NCBI RefSeq assembly: GCF_011064545.1
Contig: NZ_JAAMFG010000034.1
Span: forward strand, 310,001 to 374,000
Length of the DNA: 64,000 nucleotides
DNA from: Wenzhouxiangella sp. XN24
GTDB lineage: Bacteria; Pseudomonadota; Gammaproteobacteria; Steroidobacterales; XN24
Reading direction: 5' to 3'
Shown: piece by piece, positions 26,815-36,311 of the stretch
Position numbering within the stretch: position 1 is the first letter of the stretch
Layout: each line of letters starts with the position of its first letter
Translations under genes and position numbers: made by a program
Notes under the pieces: model-generated
Seen by the model: the letters and a program-made list of their open reading frames with translations, nothing else
Database searches by the model: none
Told to the model about the DNA's origin: nothing

Positions 26815-27462
26815 TCAGTCCGCGCGGCGCCGGCGCATCATGCCGGCACCCAGCAGGCCAACGCCCAGCAAGGCGAGCGTGCCAGGCTCGGGGACCTTCC
26901 AGGTCAGCATGTTCTGGTTCCCCTCGGCATCGTAGATCGAGAATGCGTACAGGCCCTTGGCCTTGTTGCCTGTTATGCCGGTGAGATAGTCGCCAGCCTT
27001 TTGCACCACTGAGGGGTCGAAGGTTGACATGATGACGTCCGGGCTCTCGCTATAGATGATCGACCAGATAGCAAGCTGAAAAGCCGCCGAGTTGGCTTTC
27101 CCCATTCCTGAGTCGCTGTAGAACTTTTCGAACAGGACGCCCAGGGCATTGAGATCGAGACCACCAGCGGACTCGACCTCGTAGGAACCGCTGGACTTCA
27201 GCGTCGTCGAAAGGTCGATGCAAAAGCCGTCGAATGTGCCGCCGCCCTGGATATTGAACGTGAGTTCACCAGCGTAAATACGTGGGGTCGTCGCCGTACC
27301 CGGGTCCGCCGGATACGTGACTGTACCTGTCGGCGCACCGCTCGTGCCGTACTTGAGCTTGTAGCTCGTGTATTCGATCGGGCCTGCATTGGCCACCACC
27401 GACAACATCAAGCACGCCAGGCCAGCCAGCAGCATCGTTGCCTTGTTCTTCAGTACATACAC
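26815..27462 (-). CDS. PEP-CTERM protein 2
   Basis: A 215-residue exported protein. Signal peptide to about residue 26 (TMLLAGLACLMLSVVANA), a domain with FDGFCIDLSTTL and AAFQLAIWSIIYSES, and the sorting tail VPEPGTLALLGVGLLGAGMMRRRR. The central domain resembles the thioester-like or CFB domain seen in several PEP-CTERM proteins (Cys followed by an AxQLAIW motif); that assignment is tentative. Anchoring depends on an exosortase encoded elsewhere. It carries the same type of promoter as the PEP-CTERM gene at 24708. Confidence 0.9.
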   Translation of the reverse strand: MYVLKNKATMLLAGLACLMLSVVANAGPIEYTSYKLKYGTSGAPTGTVTYPADPGTATTPRIYAGELTFNIQGGGTFDGFCIDLSTTLKSSGSYEVESAGGLDLNALGVLFEKFYSDSGMGKANSAAFQLAIWSIIYSESPDVIMSTFDPSVVQKAGDYLTGITGNKAKGLYAFSIYDAEGNQNMLTWKVPEPGTLALLGVGLLGAGMMRRRRAD

Positions 27463-27500
27463 TGCGAAATCCTCTCGCTATCGAATCGTACGAGCACAAC

Positions 27501-27516
27501 TGCAGAATTCATGCCA
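27501..27516 (-). promoter_or_regulatory. Sigma-54-like promoter of PEP-CTERM gene 2
   Basis: On the minus strand: TGGCATG-AATT-CTGCA, with GG and GC exactly 10 nt apart and two mismatches to TGGCACG-N4-TTGCW. It ends 39 nt before the ATG. The -24 half (GGCATGA) is identical to that of the other PEP-CTERM promoter. Confidence 0.65.
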
Positions 27517-27819
27517 ATACAGTTATTTATATTAAAACCAATGGATTGCGGTCCCGGCACTCGCGCTGGTGCAGCGAATATGTAAGTTTTATCGACATCA
27601 CGCCCGTCACATTTCTGATCACGGCCCCGCGCTCCTCCCCGCGCCGTTCGTCTGATCTGTCATGCAATCAGTCGATCCTAGCCGCGTCGGTGGTCCTCCC
27701 AATGGCCCAAGCTGCGAACGCGAGGCCGTGTTGGCGAAGCTGCAGGATTCTTACTAGTTTCAACAGAGAATCGCGCGAACATCCGGTTCGCGCAGCTGCC
27801 AGTTCAACAGGAGGTTCAC
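27517..27819. other. Intergenic stretch, no gene seen
   Basis: About 300 bp between the sigma-54-like element and the small charged protein gene. It begins A/T-rich (ATACAGTTATTTATATTAAAA), which could serve as an upstream activator or IHF region. I found no convincing coding frame or RNA. Confidence 0.5.
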
Positions 27820-28044
27820 ATGGGCGAGAAGCCGAAAAACCAGGGCGAAGGCGATCGCGAGTCTGCAAAGCGCTACAACGAGAAGACAAAGGAATACGTC
27901 GAGTCCGGCAAAGTCGAGGACGCCGCCAGGAAAGCGGGCGAGGGCGATGTCGAGGAAATGGCGAAGGCCGAGAAGGCCGGCGAGAAACGGGCAAAGGAGC
28001 TCGATCCCTCGGTAGAGCGGGATTACTCGAAGCCGACTCGCTAA
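27820..28044 (+). CDS. Small highly charged protein
   Basis: A 74-residue soluble protein made almost entirely of Lys, Glu, Arg, Asp, Gly and Ala, with no hydrophobic core: ESAKRYNEKTKEYVESGKVE, then KAEKAGEKRAKELDP. Proteins of this pattern are common and uncharacterised in proteobacteria, some linked loosely to stress. AGGAGG 5 nt before the ATG supports translation. It stands alone, with 12 bp to the convergent amidotransferase gene. Confidence 0.75.
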   Translation: MGEKPKNQGEGDRESAKRYNEKTKEYVESGKVEDAARKAGEGDVEEMAKAEKAGEKRAKELDPSVERDYSKPTR

Positions 28045-28056
28045 AAAGGCGCCTCG

Positions 28057-28905
28057 CTAGATCGGCTGCAGCTCGAGGCCCAGGTCGCGCTCGATCAGCA
28101 CCATGTGATTTCGCGGCACGGGCTCCCACTGCGCCGACTTGTTCAGCGGTTCCGAGCTGACCAGGATGGCGCGGACGTCGCCCGTGTCCGGCTCCATCCA
28201 GCACCTGTCTCCGTCGCAACGGTAATTGCCGCCGCGGTTGTAATACAGGCTGTCGATATAGTCGGGGTCGGAACTGTAGCGGCAGGCGACGGCATGCGCA
28301 CCGTCCGTGAGCACGCAATTCAGGTAGCAGTGAGAACCCGGGGCATGCGCGTCGATGAGTTCGCGCACGGTCGCCACCGCAGCCGAGAGCGCCGCAGCCA
28401 GTGACTGGCAGGAGCCCTGGTCCTCCCGGCCACGAAGGTGTTCGGAGACGAGCGCGAACACGTGCTCGGTGTCGGTCGTCCCGCGGATGCTGTTGAAGCC
28501 CGCGTCGCTCAATCGCCCCATGAGGCTGCGCCGCAGTTGCTGGAAAGCCGGAATGTGGCCGTTGTGCATGAAGGCGAAGCGATCATGACGGAACGGATGG
28601 CAGTTCGCCTCCGACACCTCGAAGTTGCCGCTGGTGGCGGCCCGCACATGCGCCAGGATACAGCGGCTGGACGTCACCCGCGCCAGCTCATCGAGGTTGG
28701 CGTTGCTCCACGCCGGGGTCAGTGAGCGAAACCGCGCAGGGGACGTCTCGCCGTCCACGTACCAGGCGAGGCCGAAGCCATCTCCGTTCAGCGGCTCCGG
28801 GCGCTCCCGGGCGCGCACGCTCTGGTTGATCAGCGAGTTTTCGGGCCGGGTGACCAGGTCGGCGACCGAAAGCGACTCGCCCATGTAGAAGACAAAACGG
28901 CACAT
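28057..28905 (-). CDS. Class II glutamine amidotransferase (YafJ-like)
   Basis: A 282-residue Ntn-type amidotransferase. Removal of Met1 would expose Cys2 as nucleophile (MCRFVFYMG). Further motifs are NGDGFGLAWY, CILAHVRAATSG, FMHNGHIPAF and RGTTDTEHVFAL. No synthetase or acceptor domain is fused, as in YafJ; the acceptor is unknown. ATG 28905 is required for the N-terminal Cys, so the longer frame upstream is not used. Confidence 0.88.
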   Translation of the reverse strand: MCRFVFYMGESLSVADLVTRPENSLINQSVRARERPEPLNGDGFGLAWYVDGETSPARFRSLTPAWSNANLDELARVTSSRCILAHVRAATSGNFEVSEANCHPFRHDRFAFMHNGHIPAFQQLRRSLMGRLSDAGFNSIRGTTDTEHVFALVSEHLRGREDQGSCQSLAAALSAAVATVRELIDAHAPGSHCYLNCVLTDGAHAVACRYSSDPDYIDSLYYNRGGNYRCDGDRCWMEPDTGDVRAILVSSEPLNKSAQWEPVPRNHMVLIERDLGLELQPI

Positions 28906-29027
28906 CGGCTGAGCGCTCCTCGCGAAAGCCATGACATGCCGCACAGCGTGCCTGAAGGGCTCCGCGTGTCAATCGGTGAATGCGTGCGAAGATCGGCAAG
29001 CGAGCAGGTGCCCCCGTCCGATGGAGG

Positions 29028-29930
29028 TCAGACCCCATCGGCTTCCACTGCGTTTTTGCGATTCAGCAGCATGCCGAGCAGAGGATTCGGGAAACGGCGT
29101 TCGATGGTGACCGCGTAGAACGTTTCGACGATATCCGGCAGGTGCGCCGCGCGCACGAGCAGGCCCGAGGCGAGCTCGTCCTTGACGACGATCTGGGGCA
29201 GCACCGCGAGACCCACGTCCTCGAGGGCAAGCAGGCGCATCAGCGCCATGTCGTCGACTTCGGCGGCGACCTCCGGGCGGATACCCAGCTGGCCCGTAAG
29301 CGCGTCGAAGCCCGAGCGGATGATGCTGTGTTGCGTGGGCAGCACGACCGGGTGCGCCGCCAGCAGGGCCGCGATACCCACGTTGCCGACATCCGCGAGC
29401 CGCGCAGGCGTGCCGATCAGGCTGATCGGCTGCTCGGCCACACGATGCACCACACAGGGCGTCAGTGCGTCGCGCATGGGCGCCTGGTTGGTCAGGACCG
29501 CATCGAGGCTGAGTGTCTCGAGCGCGCTCATGAGTTCCGTCGCGCCAGCAGAGCGGAGCACCACTTCGACGTCGCTTCGCCGCAGCACGGGGCGCAGGAA
29601 ATCTATCTGGAAATTGCGCGACAGCGTGGAGAGGGCGCCGACGCGCAAGACATTCCGGGTCCTGCCGGCATCACTCAAGGTACCGATGAGTTCTTCGCCC
29701 GCGGCGAATATCTGATCCGCGTGGTCGAGTGCGATGCGCCCCGCCTCGGTCAGGTGCAACTGCCGCCCCCGGCGCTCGAACAGCGCGTGGCCCAGGCGAT
29801 CCTCGAGCTTCCTTATCTGCACTGAAAGCGCCGACTGGGTGATGTTCAGCCGGCCGGCCGTTCGGGTGAGATTGCCGTCATGCGCGACAGCCCAGAAGTA
29901 GCGCAGGTGATTGTAGTTCAGTGTCTTCAT
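29028..29930 (-). CDS. LysR-family regulator (NhaR-like), divergent from dabB
   Basis: A 300-residue regulator. The N-terminal winged helix reads NYNHLRYFWAVAHDGNLTRTAGRLNITQSALSVQIRKLE split over two helices, closest in style to NhaR. A periplasmic-binding-like effector domain follows. Start is ATG 29930, directly beside an inverted repeat with a T-N11-A core. Placed head to head with dabB 107 bp away, it is the likely regulator of the DAB inorganic-carbon pump; the signal might be bicarbonate, CO2 or pH. Confidence 0.85.
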   Translation of the reverse strand: MKTLNYNHLRYFWAVAHDGNLTRTAGRLNITQSALSVQIRKLEDRLGHALFERRGRQLHLTEAGRIALDHADQIFAAGEELIGTLSDAGRTRNVLRVGALSTLSRNFQIDFLRPVLRRSDVEVVLRSAGATELMSALETLSLDAVLTNQAPMRDALTPCVVHRVAEQPISLIGTPARLADVGNVGIAALLAAHPVVLPTQHSIIRSGFDALTGQLGIRPEVAAEVDDMALMRLLALEDVGLAVLPQIVVKDELASGLLVRAAHLPDIVETFYAVTIERRFPNPLLGMLLNRKNAVEADGV

Positions 29931-29932
29931 AT

Positions 29933-29951
29933 CGTTCGATAATAACGAACG
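29933..29951. promoter_or_regulatory. Predicted LysR operator
   Basis: CGTTCG-ATAATAA-CGAACG is a perfect 6-bp inverted repeat; inside it T-CGATAATAACG-A gives the T-N11-A LysR core. It lies 2 bp from the regulator start and 86 bp before dabB, fitting autorepression with divergent activation. Confidence 0.6.
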
Positions 29952-30037
29952 TAAAAGAAGAAACAATGCATTTTTATACCGCTGGCTTTCTGGGTAAATT
30001 CCTGCGCCGAACGTCCTGATGTCCCGGGGGAGCCATC

Positions 30038-31597
30038 TTGCACCACTACTACCTTCCACTGGCAGCTCCGGCAGCGCTGCTCATCGTCGCCGCGATCGCC
30101 TTTCTCCAGCCCGGCCGACGCCCGGCATTCCTGCCCGGCCTCGCGCAGGGCGGGGCGCTGCTGGCGCTTGCCACCGCAATCGGCGCGGCGATCTCCCTGG
30201 CTCTCCACGGCCCGGGCACCGGCGCTTTCTTCAGCGTGGGGGGCGTCGAGCTCTCGACGCGGCTCGATCCGCTAAGCGCGACGATGCTGATCCTCGTCGC
30301 CTTTGTCGGCTGGGTGGTGTTGCGTTACTCGGCATCCTATCTCGACGGCGAGGCGCGCCAGGGTGCCTTCCTCGGCTGGATGGCGGCGACGCTGACGGCC
30401 GTCCTGTTGCTGGTGCAGGCGGGAGACCTGGTCGTGCTGGTGATCGCCTGGATCGCCACCGGCCTGTGCCTGCATCGCCTCCTGCTTTTTTATCGTGACC
30501 GCGTCCAGGCGATCCGGGCCGCACGAAAAAAATTCATTGTCGCGCGAAGCGGCGATGCGGCGCTGGTCGGCGCGGCGGTTCTGCTGTTTATCAGCTATGG
30601 CAGCTCCGATATCGCCACCATCCTGGCCGCTGCCCGCGATGGTGTTGCCCCGCCCGCGGCCGGCTGGGCGACCGGCCTGCTCGCGCTTGCCGCGATCCTC
30701 AAGTCCGCCCAGTTTCCGGTTCATGGCTGGCTGACCGAAGTCATGGAGACTCCCACCCCGGTCTCGGCCCTGCTCCATGCCGGGGTAATCAATGCCGGCG
30801 GCTTCCTCCTGATCCGCTTCGCCGACGTCATGCTGATCAGCCCCGGTATTCTCGCGGGACTCGTGATGGTCGGCGGTTTCAGCGCCTTGCTGGGCGGGCT
30901 CGCCATGCTCGCCCAACCGGCGGTCAAGACCTCGCTTGCGTGGTCGACCATCGCGCAGATGGGCTTCATGATCATGCAATGCGGCCTGGCGCTGTTTCCC
31001 CTGGCGCTGCTGCATATCGTGGCGCATTCGCTCTACAAGGCGCATGCCTTCCTGGCCTCCGGCACCGCCGTGAACAACGTGTCGGCGATTCGCCGGCCGG
31101 GCCCGATCGCGGTTCCCGGCCCCGGGGCCGTCGGCCGCGCCTTCGCGCTCGCCCTCGGAATCTACGTCGTCATCGGCTTCGGTTTCGGCTTCGACACCAA
31201 GGCACCGCAGGTGGTGGCGCTCGGCGCCATTCTCATTTTCGGGGTTGCTTACCTGTTCGCGCAGGGCCTAGCGGATGCCGCGCCGCGCGTCCTGACGCGC
31301 CGCATGGCCCTTTATTCGGTGGCTGTCTCGGTCAGCTACTTCACGCTGCAGGCGGGGATCGAGTGGTTGACGGCCAGCACGCTGCCGCCGACGCCGGCGC
31401 CCGGACCGCTCGAATGGGCGCTCATGGTGCTTGCGGTGACCAGTTTCGGCATCGTCGCCGTGGCCCAGTCGATGTTCCCGCTCTGGGCCTATCACCCGGC
31501 CGCCGCCGGATTGCGCGTACACCTTGCGAACGGGCTCTACGCGAACGCCGTATTCGACCGGCTCGTGGACAACTGGTCCGTGCGCCGCTCTGCATGA
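30038..31597 (+). CDS. dabB: DAB complex membrane subunit, NuoL-like
   Basis: A 519-residue polytopic protein of the proton-conducting NuoL/MrpA family, with about 13-14 hydrophobic segments. It has [28 protein letters not shown] and the conserved lysine-histidine helices ([12 protein letters not shown]). With DabA it forms a pump that couples cation flow to one-way CO2 hydration, trapping bicarbonate in the cytoplasm. The start is TTG 30038 with CGGGGGAG upstream; no ATG is better placed. It overlaps dabA by four bases. Confidence 0.88.
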   Translation: MHHYYLPLAAPAALLIVAAIAFLQPGRRPAFLPGLAQGGALLALATAIGAAISLALHGPGTGAFFSVGGVELSTRLDPLSATMLILVAFVGWVVLRYSASYLDGEARQGAFLGWMAATLTAVLLLVQAGDLVVLVIAWIATGLCLHRLLLFYRDRVQAIRAARKKFIVARSGDAALVGAAVLLFISYGSSDIATILAAARDGVAPPAAGWATGLLALAAILKSAQFPVHGWLTEVMETPTPVSALLHAGVINAGGFLLIRFADVMLISPGILAGLVMVGGFSALLGGLAMLAQPAVKTSLAWSTIAQMGFMIMQCGLALFPLALLHIVAHSLYKAHAFLASGTAVNNVSAIRRPGPIAVPGPGAVGRAFALALGIYVVIGFGFGFDTKAPQVVALGAILIFGVAYLFAQGLADAAPRVLTRRMALYSVAVSVSYFTLQAGIEWLTASTLPPTPAPGPLEWALMVLAVTSFGIVAVAQSMFPLWAYHPAAAGLRVHLANGLYANAVFDRLVDNWSVRRSA

Positions 31598-34056
31598 CAC
31601 CGGAGAGGAACTGGAACGTCATGAAAACTGAACGGGGAATTGACCTCTCGACCTTGGCGAATGCTGCGGACGCCGCAGCCCGGCATATTCCACCCGTCTG
31701 GCCGCTGGCCTCCTATGTGGCGGTGAATCCTTTCCTGGGGCAGACAGGTGAAACGCTGGCGGAGGCGGGCGCACGGCTTGCGCGCGTCGGCGGGGTCCCG
31801 ATTGCGATGCCGCGCAACTGGTATCACGACCGGATCGTGTCGGGCGCTATCACCGAAGCGGATCTCGCGGCAGCGCTCGCGGCATCCCCGCATGCTCGCA
31901 AACCCGCCGATGTCGAGAAGCTCAGGGCCGCAGCCGGCGAGTCCAGGCCGTCCCCCGAGGCGGTGCCGATGGTCGAGCAGCTCGCCGCGCAGGCGAGCGG
32001 CATCGACTGGCCGGGCGTTGTTGCCGAGCGTTTCGGAGCCTGGGCGGGCGGTTACTTCGACGCGGGGCAGGCGCTATGGGCCGCCCCGCGAGGCAAGAGC
32101 GCATGGGACGCCTTCCGCGCGCACGCGATCCATGACCTGACGCCCGAGATCGTCGGGCTGAAAGGCTTTGCCGCTTTCGTGGCCGACTCTCCCGAGGATC
32201 CCGTCGAGGCGATCGCCCGGGCCGTGCACCGGCTGGGTCTTCGTGCAGCGGCGCTCGACAGCTATTTCCATCAGCTGCTGTTTTCCCTCGGTGGCTGGGC
32301 CCAGTATGCCCGCCAACAGCTCTGGCGCGCTGAACTTGCGGGCGGCACCGATGCGACCCTGACCGACTTCCTGGCGATCCGGCTTCTCTGGGAACAGGCG
32401 CTGTTCGAGCAGTACGAATCGACGATCGGAGCGTCCTGGTCGGAGTCACGGAGAGCGCATGAGAATCCGATTGCCGCCGGTGAAGACGAGATCGTGGACG
32501 GAATCCTGCAGGAGGCAGCGGAGCGCGCGGCCCAGCGCGGGCTCGCCGACAGGCTTGCTGCGGCCCCGCCGGAAGCGGGAGCAGGGGACGGGCGACCCGC
32601 GCTGCAGGCCGCATTCTGCATCGACGTTCGATCGGAGGTCTTTCGCCGCGCACTCGAAGGGATCGACCCGGGGATCCGGACGCTGGGCTTCGCGGGATTC
32701 TTCGGCGTGTTCGCCAGGCATCGCAGCTTCGCTTCGGATGTCGAGGAACTGCGCTTGCCGGTGCTGCTCAATCCGACCATCGCTTCATCCTCGGGGGGTC
32801 CGCACAGCAAGGCGGCGGACCTCGCGGCGCGCTATAGCGCACGTGCCAGGCGTGCGTGGGGCCGCTTCAAGTTCGCGGCGGTCTCGTCGTTCGCATTCGT
32901 CGAGGCGATGGGCCCCGTCTACATCGCCAAGCTCCTGCGCGACGCGCTCGGCCTCAACCCGATGCCGGTGCCGAACGACCCGCCGCCGCGCTTCGATCCG
33001 GACCTCGATCCGGAGACGCGGATCGAGGCGGCCGAGACCGTGCTGCATGCGATGTCACTGACCGACGGATTTGCACGGGTCGTTGTTCTCGCCGGCCACG
33101 GGGCCAACGTCGTCAACAATCCGCATGCCAGTGGCCTGCATTGCGGCGCATGCGGCGGCTACTCCGGCGAAGTCAATGCCAGGCTCCTCGCGTCACTCCT
33201 CAATGATCGCGAGGTACGCGAGGGTTTGACGAGAAGAGGCATCGAGGTGCCGGAAGACACGCTGTTCGTCGGCGCTCTGCATGACACGACCACGGACACG
33301 ATCACCCTTTATGACAGCGACCGTCCCGCGCCCGACCATGGGCCGGACCTGGCGCAGGTACGTCTATGGCTGGCGGCAGCGGGAAAGCTGTCACGTGGTG
33401 AGCGCGCGCTGCGCCTGCCACGTGCGGCCAGCGAGCATGACATCGCATCGCGGGCCCGCGACTGGGCGGAGGTCCGTCCCGAATGGGCGCTGGCAGGTTG
33501 CAAGGCATTCATCGCCGCCCCCCGGGAGCGCACGATCGGTCGCAGCCTCGAAGGCCGGGCCTTCCTGCATGATTACGACTGGCGCCACGACAGTGAAAAC
33601 GGTTTTTGCGTCCTCGAGCTGATCATGACTGCACCCGTCGTCGTCGCGAGCTGGATCAGTCTCCAGTACTACGGCTCGACGGTGGCGCCCGATACTTTCG
33701 GCTCCGGTAACAAGCTGTTGCACAACGTCGTGGGTGGCGTCGGGGTTGTCGAGGGCAATGGCGGCCCGATGCGCGCCGGCCTGCCGTGGCAGTCGGTTCA
33801 CGATGGCGAGGATTACGTCCATGAGCCGCTTCGGCTGTCGGTCTGCATCGAAGCGCCATGCGAGGCGATGAGCGATATCCTGGAACGACACGAGGGCGTG
33901 CGCCGGTTGTTCGACAATCGCTGGCTGCATCTTTTCGCGATGGATGATGCGGGGCGCCTGGCCTACCGCTATTGCGGCGATCTCAAATGGGAGCGGACCA
34001 CTCTATCGGCAATCGATCGGCCGGTAATCGATCGGCGCCTGGATAGCGTCGCATAA
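31594..34056 (+). CDS. dabA: DAB complex soluble subunit (DUF2309), carbonic-anhydrase-like
   Basis: An 820-residue DUF2309 protein. The predicted zinc ligands are visible: Cys and Asp in [12 protein letters not shown] (about residues 342-344), His in [18 protein letters not shown] and Cys in HCGACGG further on. This matches the DabA site, which resembles a beta-carbonic anhydrase. It starts [20 protein letters not shown], as in the family. ATG 31594 shares ATGA with the dabB stop; ATG 31621 in the same frame is an alternative. The operon pairs only with the LysR gene; no Rubisco or carboxysome gene is in view. Confidence 0.9.
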   Translation: MTPERNWNVMKTERGIDLSTLANAADAAARHIPPVWPLASYVAVNPFLGQTGETLAEAGARLARVGGVPIAMPRNWYHDRIVSGAITEADLAAALAASPHARKPADVEKLRAAAGESRPSPEAVPMVEQLAAQASGIDWPGVVAERFGAWAGGYFDAGQALWAAPRGKSAWDAFRAHAIHDLTPEIVGLKGFAAFVADSPEDPVEAIARAVHRLGLRAAALDSYFHQLLFSLGGWAQYARQQLWRAELAGGTDATLTDFLAIRLLWEQALFEQYESTIGASWSESRRAHENPIAAGEDEIVDGILQEAAERAAQRGLADRLAAAPPEAGAGDGRPALQAAFCIDVRSEVFRRALEGIDPGIRTLGFAGFFGVFARHRSFASDVEELRLPVLLNPTIASSSGGPHSKAADLAARYSARARRAWGRFKFAAVSSFAFVEAMGPVYIAKLLRDALGLNPMPVPNDPPPRFDPDLDPETRIEAAETVLHAMSLTDGFARVVVLAGHGANVVNNPHASGLHCGACGGYSGEVNARLLASLLNDREVREGLTRRGIEVPEDTLFVGALHDTTTDTITLYDSDRPAPDHGPDLAQVRLWLAAAGKLSRGERALRLPRAASEHDIASRARDWAEVRPEWALAGCKAFIAAPRERTIGRSLEGRAFLHDYDWRHDSENGFCVLELIMTAPVVVASWISLQYYGSTVAPDTFGSGNKLLHNVVGGVGVVEGNGGPMRAGLPWQSVHDGEDYVHEPLRLSVCIEAPCEAMSDILERHEGVRRLFDNRWLHLFAMDDAGRLAYRYCGDLKWERTTLSAIDRPVIDRRLDSVA

Positions 34057-34156
34057 CGTTTTCCGGCCGAATCGAGGCACACCAAGCCGGGAAACACCTG
34101 TCTCTCGCTTAAGTTCGGCATCCAACAGACGCGCGCGTTCGCAACAGCTACGCTCA

Positions 34157-34172
34157 GAGTATCGGAATACTC
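34157..34172. repeat. Inverted repeat upstream of the BON gene
   Basis: GAGTAT-CGGA-ATACTC, perfect 6-bp arms, 16 bp before the BON-domain start. No T-tract follows, so it is more likely an operator or mRNA 5' hairpin than a terminator for dabA. Confidence 0.4.
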
Positions 34173-34187
34173 GCAAGAGAGCATCAT

Positions 34188-34703
34188 ATGAACAGCAAAT
34201 CGCCATTTCTGGCCATATTCGCCGCGTGCCTCCTCCTGGCTTATGGCCCGGTCGCCTCCGCCGAAACCGAGACGCGCGCCGAACCGGACGAGACCGAGGA
34301 CACGAAGGAGATGGAAGGATCGTGGTTTGAGGGCTCAGCGGCCCCCGAAAGAGACACGCCCGCCGAAGAACGTGCCGAAGACCAGATCATAGACGAGCTC
34401 GATCCGGTCGCCCCGGGCAAAACGAGCCCAAGCTCCGGCCAGGCACGTCCGGAGAACGAACCACGCGATGCCGATGACAGGTGCCTGGTGCGCACGATCG
34501 AGGCCGTGGTGGATGTCGACAGTGCGGGGCGTAGCTCTGAACTGACGATTGACGCACGGAACGGCGTCGTGTCGCTGGCTGGCACACTCCCGGACCAGGC
34601 TTCGATCGAGCGGGTTCGCGAGCTGGTCTCGGGCGTCAAAGGCGTCAACCGGGTTGACGCCACCGGGCTCACGACCTCGGCAAATCGGCCGAAGAAAGAC
34701 TAG
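34188..34703 (+). CDS. BON-domain periplasmic protein
   Basis: A 171-residue exported protein. Signal peptide to about residue 25 (FLAIFAACLLLAYGPVASA), then a low-complexity acidic stretch, and a single BON domain at about 100-160 (LTIDARNGVVSLAGTLPDQASIERVRELVSGVKGV split by loops). BON proteins bind phospholipid or peptidoglycan and respond to envelope stress. A single BON with an acidic linker fits no named protein. Confidence 0.82.
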   Translation: MNSKSPFLAIFAACLLLAYGPVASAETETRAEPDETEDTKEMEGSWFEGSAAPERDTPAEERAEDQIIDELDPVAPGKTSPSSGQARPENEPRDADDRCLVRTIEAVVDVDSAGRSSELTIDARNGVVSLAGTLPDQASIERVRELVSGVKGVNRVDATGLTTSANRPKKD

Positions 34704-34968
34704 CCAGGGCTCTGGCCTACAGGAGCCAGGACAGGGGCGAAGGTTCGAACAGCTCGCACGACGGGGCGCGCGGATTGCGCGCCAGGGCGTCGTGGATGGT
34801 TGTGGCTGCGACGGCTGCATGCCCCCACCGCCGAAGTCGCGACGCTCACCGCTCACATAGGCAAAGCCACAACCGTGGGCTGGGCCGGGGAGGGCGAGAG
34901 GGATATCATCACCTGAATTCGATCCGTGCGATGCCGCAGTTGATGTCGGTGAACCGCTCTAGCGAACC

Positions 34969-35763
34969 GTGACAAGAAAGCTGGCTTTACTGCTGTTTTT
35001 CGTCTCCTTTCCGGCCCATGGTCAATGGCAGGAGCGGCCTGAGTGGGCGGGGATTTTTGCGGCCGCGGAGGTCGAGGGCACGATTGCAGTGCTCGACCAG
35101 CGAGGCGGGGCGACTCGGTACTGGGCGCATGATGCGGAGCGCACCAGCCAACGCTACATGCCGGCCTCGACATTCAAGGTGCCGCACGCGCTTTTTGCCC
35201 TTGATGCAGGAGCCATCCGCGACGAATTCGAAATCATCGAATGGGACGGCGAGAAGCGTTGGCTCGATGCGTGGAACAGAGACCAGGACCTGAGATCGTC
35301 GATGAGAAATTCGGTCGTCTGGGTCTACCAGCGATTTGCTCGCGAGATCGGCGAAGCGCGAGAGCGTGAGTACCTCGAAAGCATCGACTACGGCAATGCG
35401 GATGCGTCCGGCGGCGTCGATCGCTTCTGGTTGGACGGCAATCTGAAGATCTCCGCGGCCGAGCAGGTCGAGTTCCTGCGCAGGCTCTATTACAACGAGC
35501 TGCCCTTCAGTCTCGATCATCAGCGCCTCGTCAAGGACGTGATGATCACCGAGGCAGGCCCGGACTGGATCCTGCGCGCCAAGACGGGTTGGCAGGCGAG
35601 GGTGGAACCGAACGTCGGCTGGTGGGTGGGCTGGGTCGAACGACCGTCCGGACCGGTATTCTTCGCGCTGAATATCGACATGCCTTTCGGCAGCAAGGAC
35701 GTCCCGAAACGGACTCAGATCGCACGCGAAGTGCTGCGTTCGCTCGGTGCCTTGAACGACTGA
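34969..35763 (+). CDS. Class D (OXA-type) beta-lactamase, copy 1
   Basis: A 264-residue serine hydrolase of the OXA class. Signal peptide to about residue 19. Motifs: PASTFKVPHAL (Ser and the Lys that becomes carboxylated), the SxV as S-V-V in RNSVVWVYQ, YGNAD, and KTGW followed by WWVGWVE. All catalytic motifs are intact, so it is predicted active in the periplasm; spectrum cannot be read from sequence. Start is GTG 34969 with a weak ribosome site. No transposase or integron parts flank it. A related copy lies at 62293-63093. Confidence 0.92.
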   Translation: MTRKLALLLFFVSFPAHGQWQERPEWAGIFAAAEVEGTIAVLDQRGGATRYWAHDAERTSQRYMPASTFKVPHALFALDAGAIRDEFEIIEWDGEKRWLDAWNRDQDLRSSMRNSVVWVYQRFAREIGEAREREYLESIDYGNADASGGVDRFWLDGNLKISAAEQVEFLRRLYYNELPFSLDHQRLVKDVMITEAGPDWILRAKTGWQARVEPNVGWWVGWVERPSGPVFFALNIDMPFGSKDVPKRTQIAREVLRSLGALND

Positions 35764-36311
35764 AAGGTGATCGAGTCGCGGCCGGCGATCGAAGGCCATG
35801 AGAGCCTCCGTCGATCGGCTTTCTGTTGCTATAACGAAAAATACCGTAGAGAGATTATTGTTTTCGCGGCTTTCTCCGTCGCTTACCTGAAACCGATTGG
35901 TTGCAATTGGTATTTGACCGTTTGCGCGCCCGTCTTGGCTAATGCTTTAAGAGTTCCATCCCGAGTCGGAGTGGGAGTTCATTCTTAGGCGTTTCCCGCA
36001 CTCGATCATCTATTCAGTGATCGAAGAAACGCTGGTTATTGTCGCCATCGCCCATGCACGGCGAGAACCAGGATACTGGCGCTCCAGAACCGAGGATTAA
36101 ACTGTCACGCCTTGGTGATCTCTGAAACAACCCTCTCCAATGCGCATAATGTATATTATGTTAACTCTAGTACGCGCCAAGCCGCCCATCGGTCACCTGA
36201 GAAGACCTCTCCGGCCTTCAGGTATCTCATAGTATTCCGATACTTAGATTTACTCTCTCACCCGTTCTCTAGGTTAATGGCCGGTTTTGCGGCATCTGAC
36301 CCGCTCGCAGC
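35764..36311. other. A+T-rich gap, no gene seen
   Basis: About 548 bp after the beta-lactamase, clearly richer in A and T than its surroundings. A 73-codon frame (35767-35988) has no ribosome site or family resemblance. At 36145-36160 there is CATAAT-GTAT-ATTATG with perfect arms. No transposase remnant was recognised. It may be decayed acquired DNA. Confidence 0.5.

Noticed and set aside
35767-35988. 73-codon frame after the first beta-lactamase
   Set aside because: No ribosome site, no family resemblance, lies in an A+T-rich gap.
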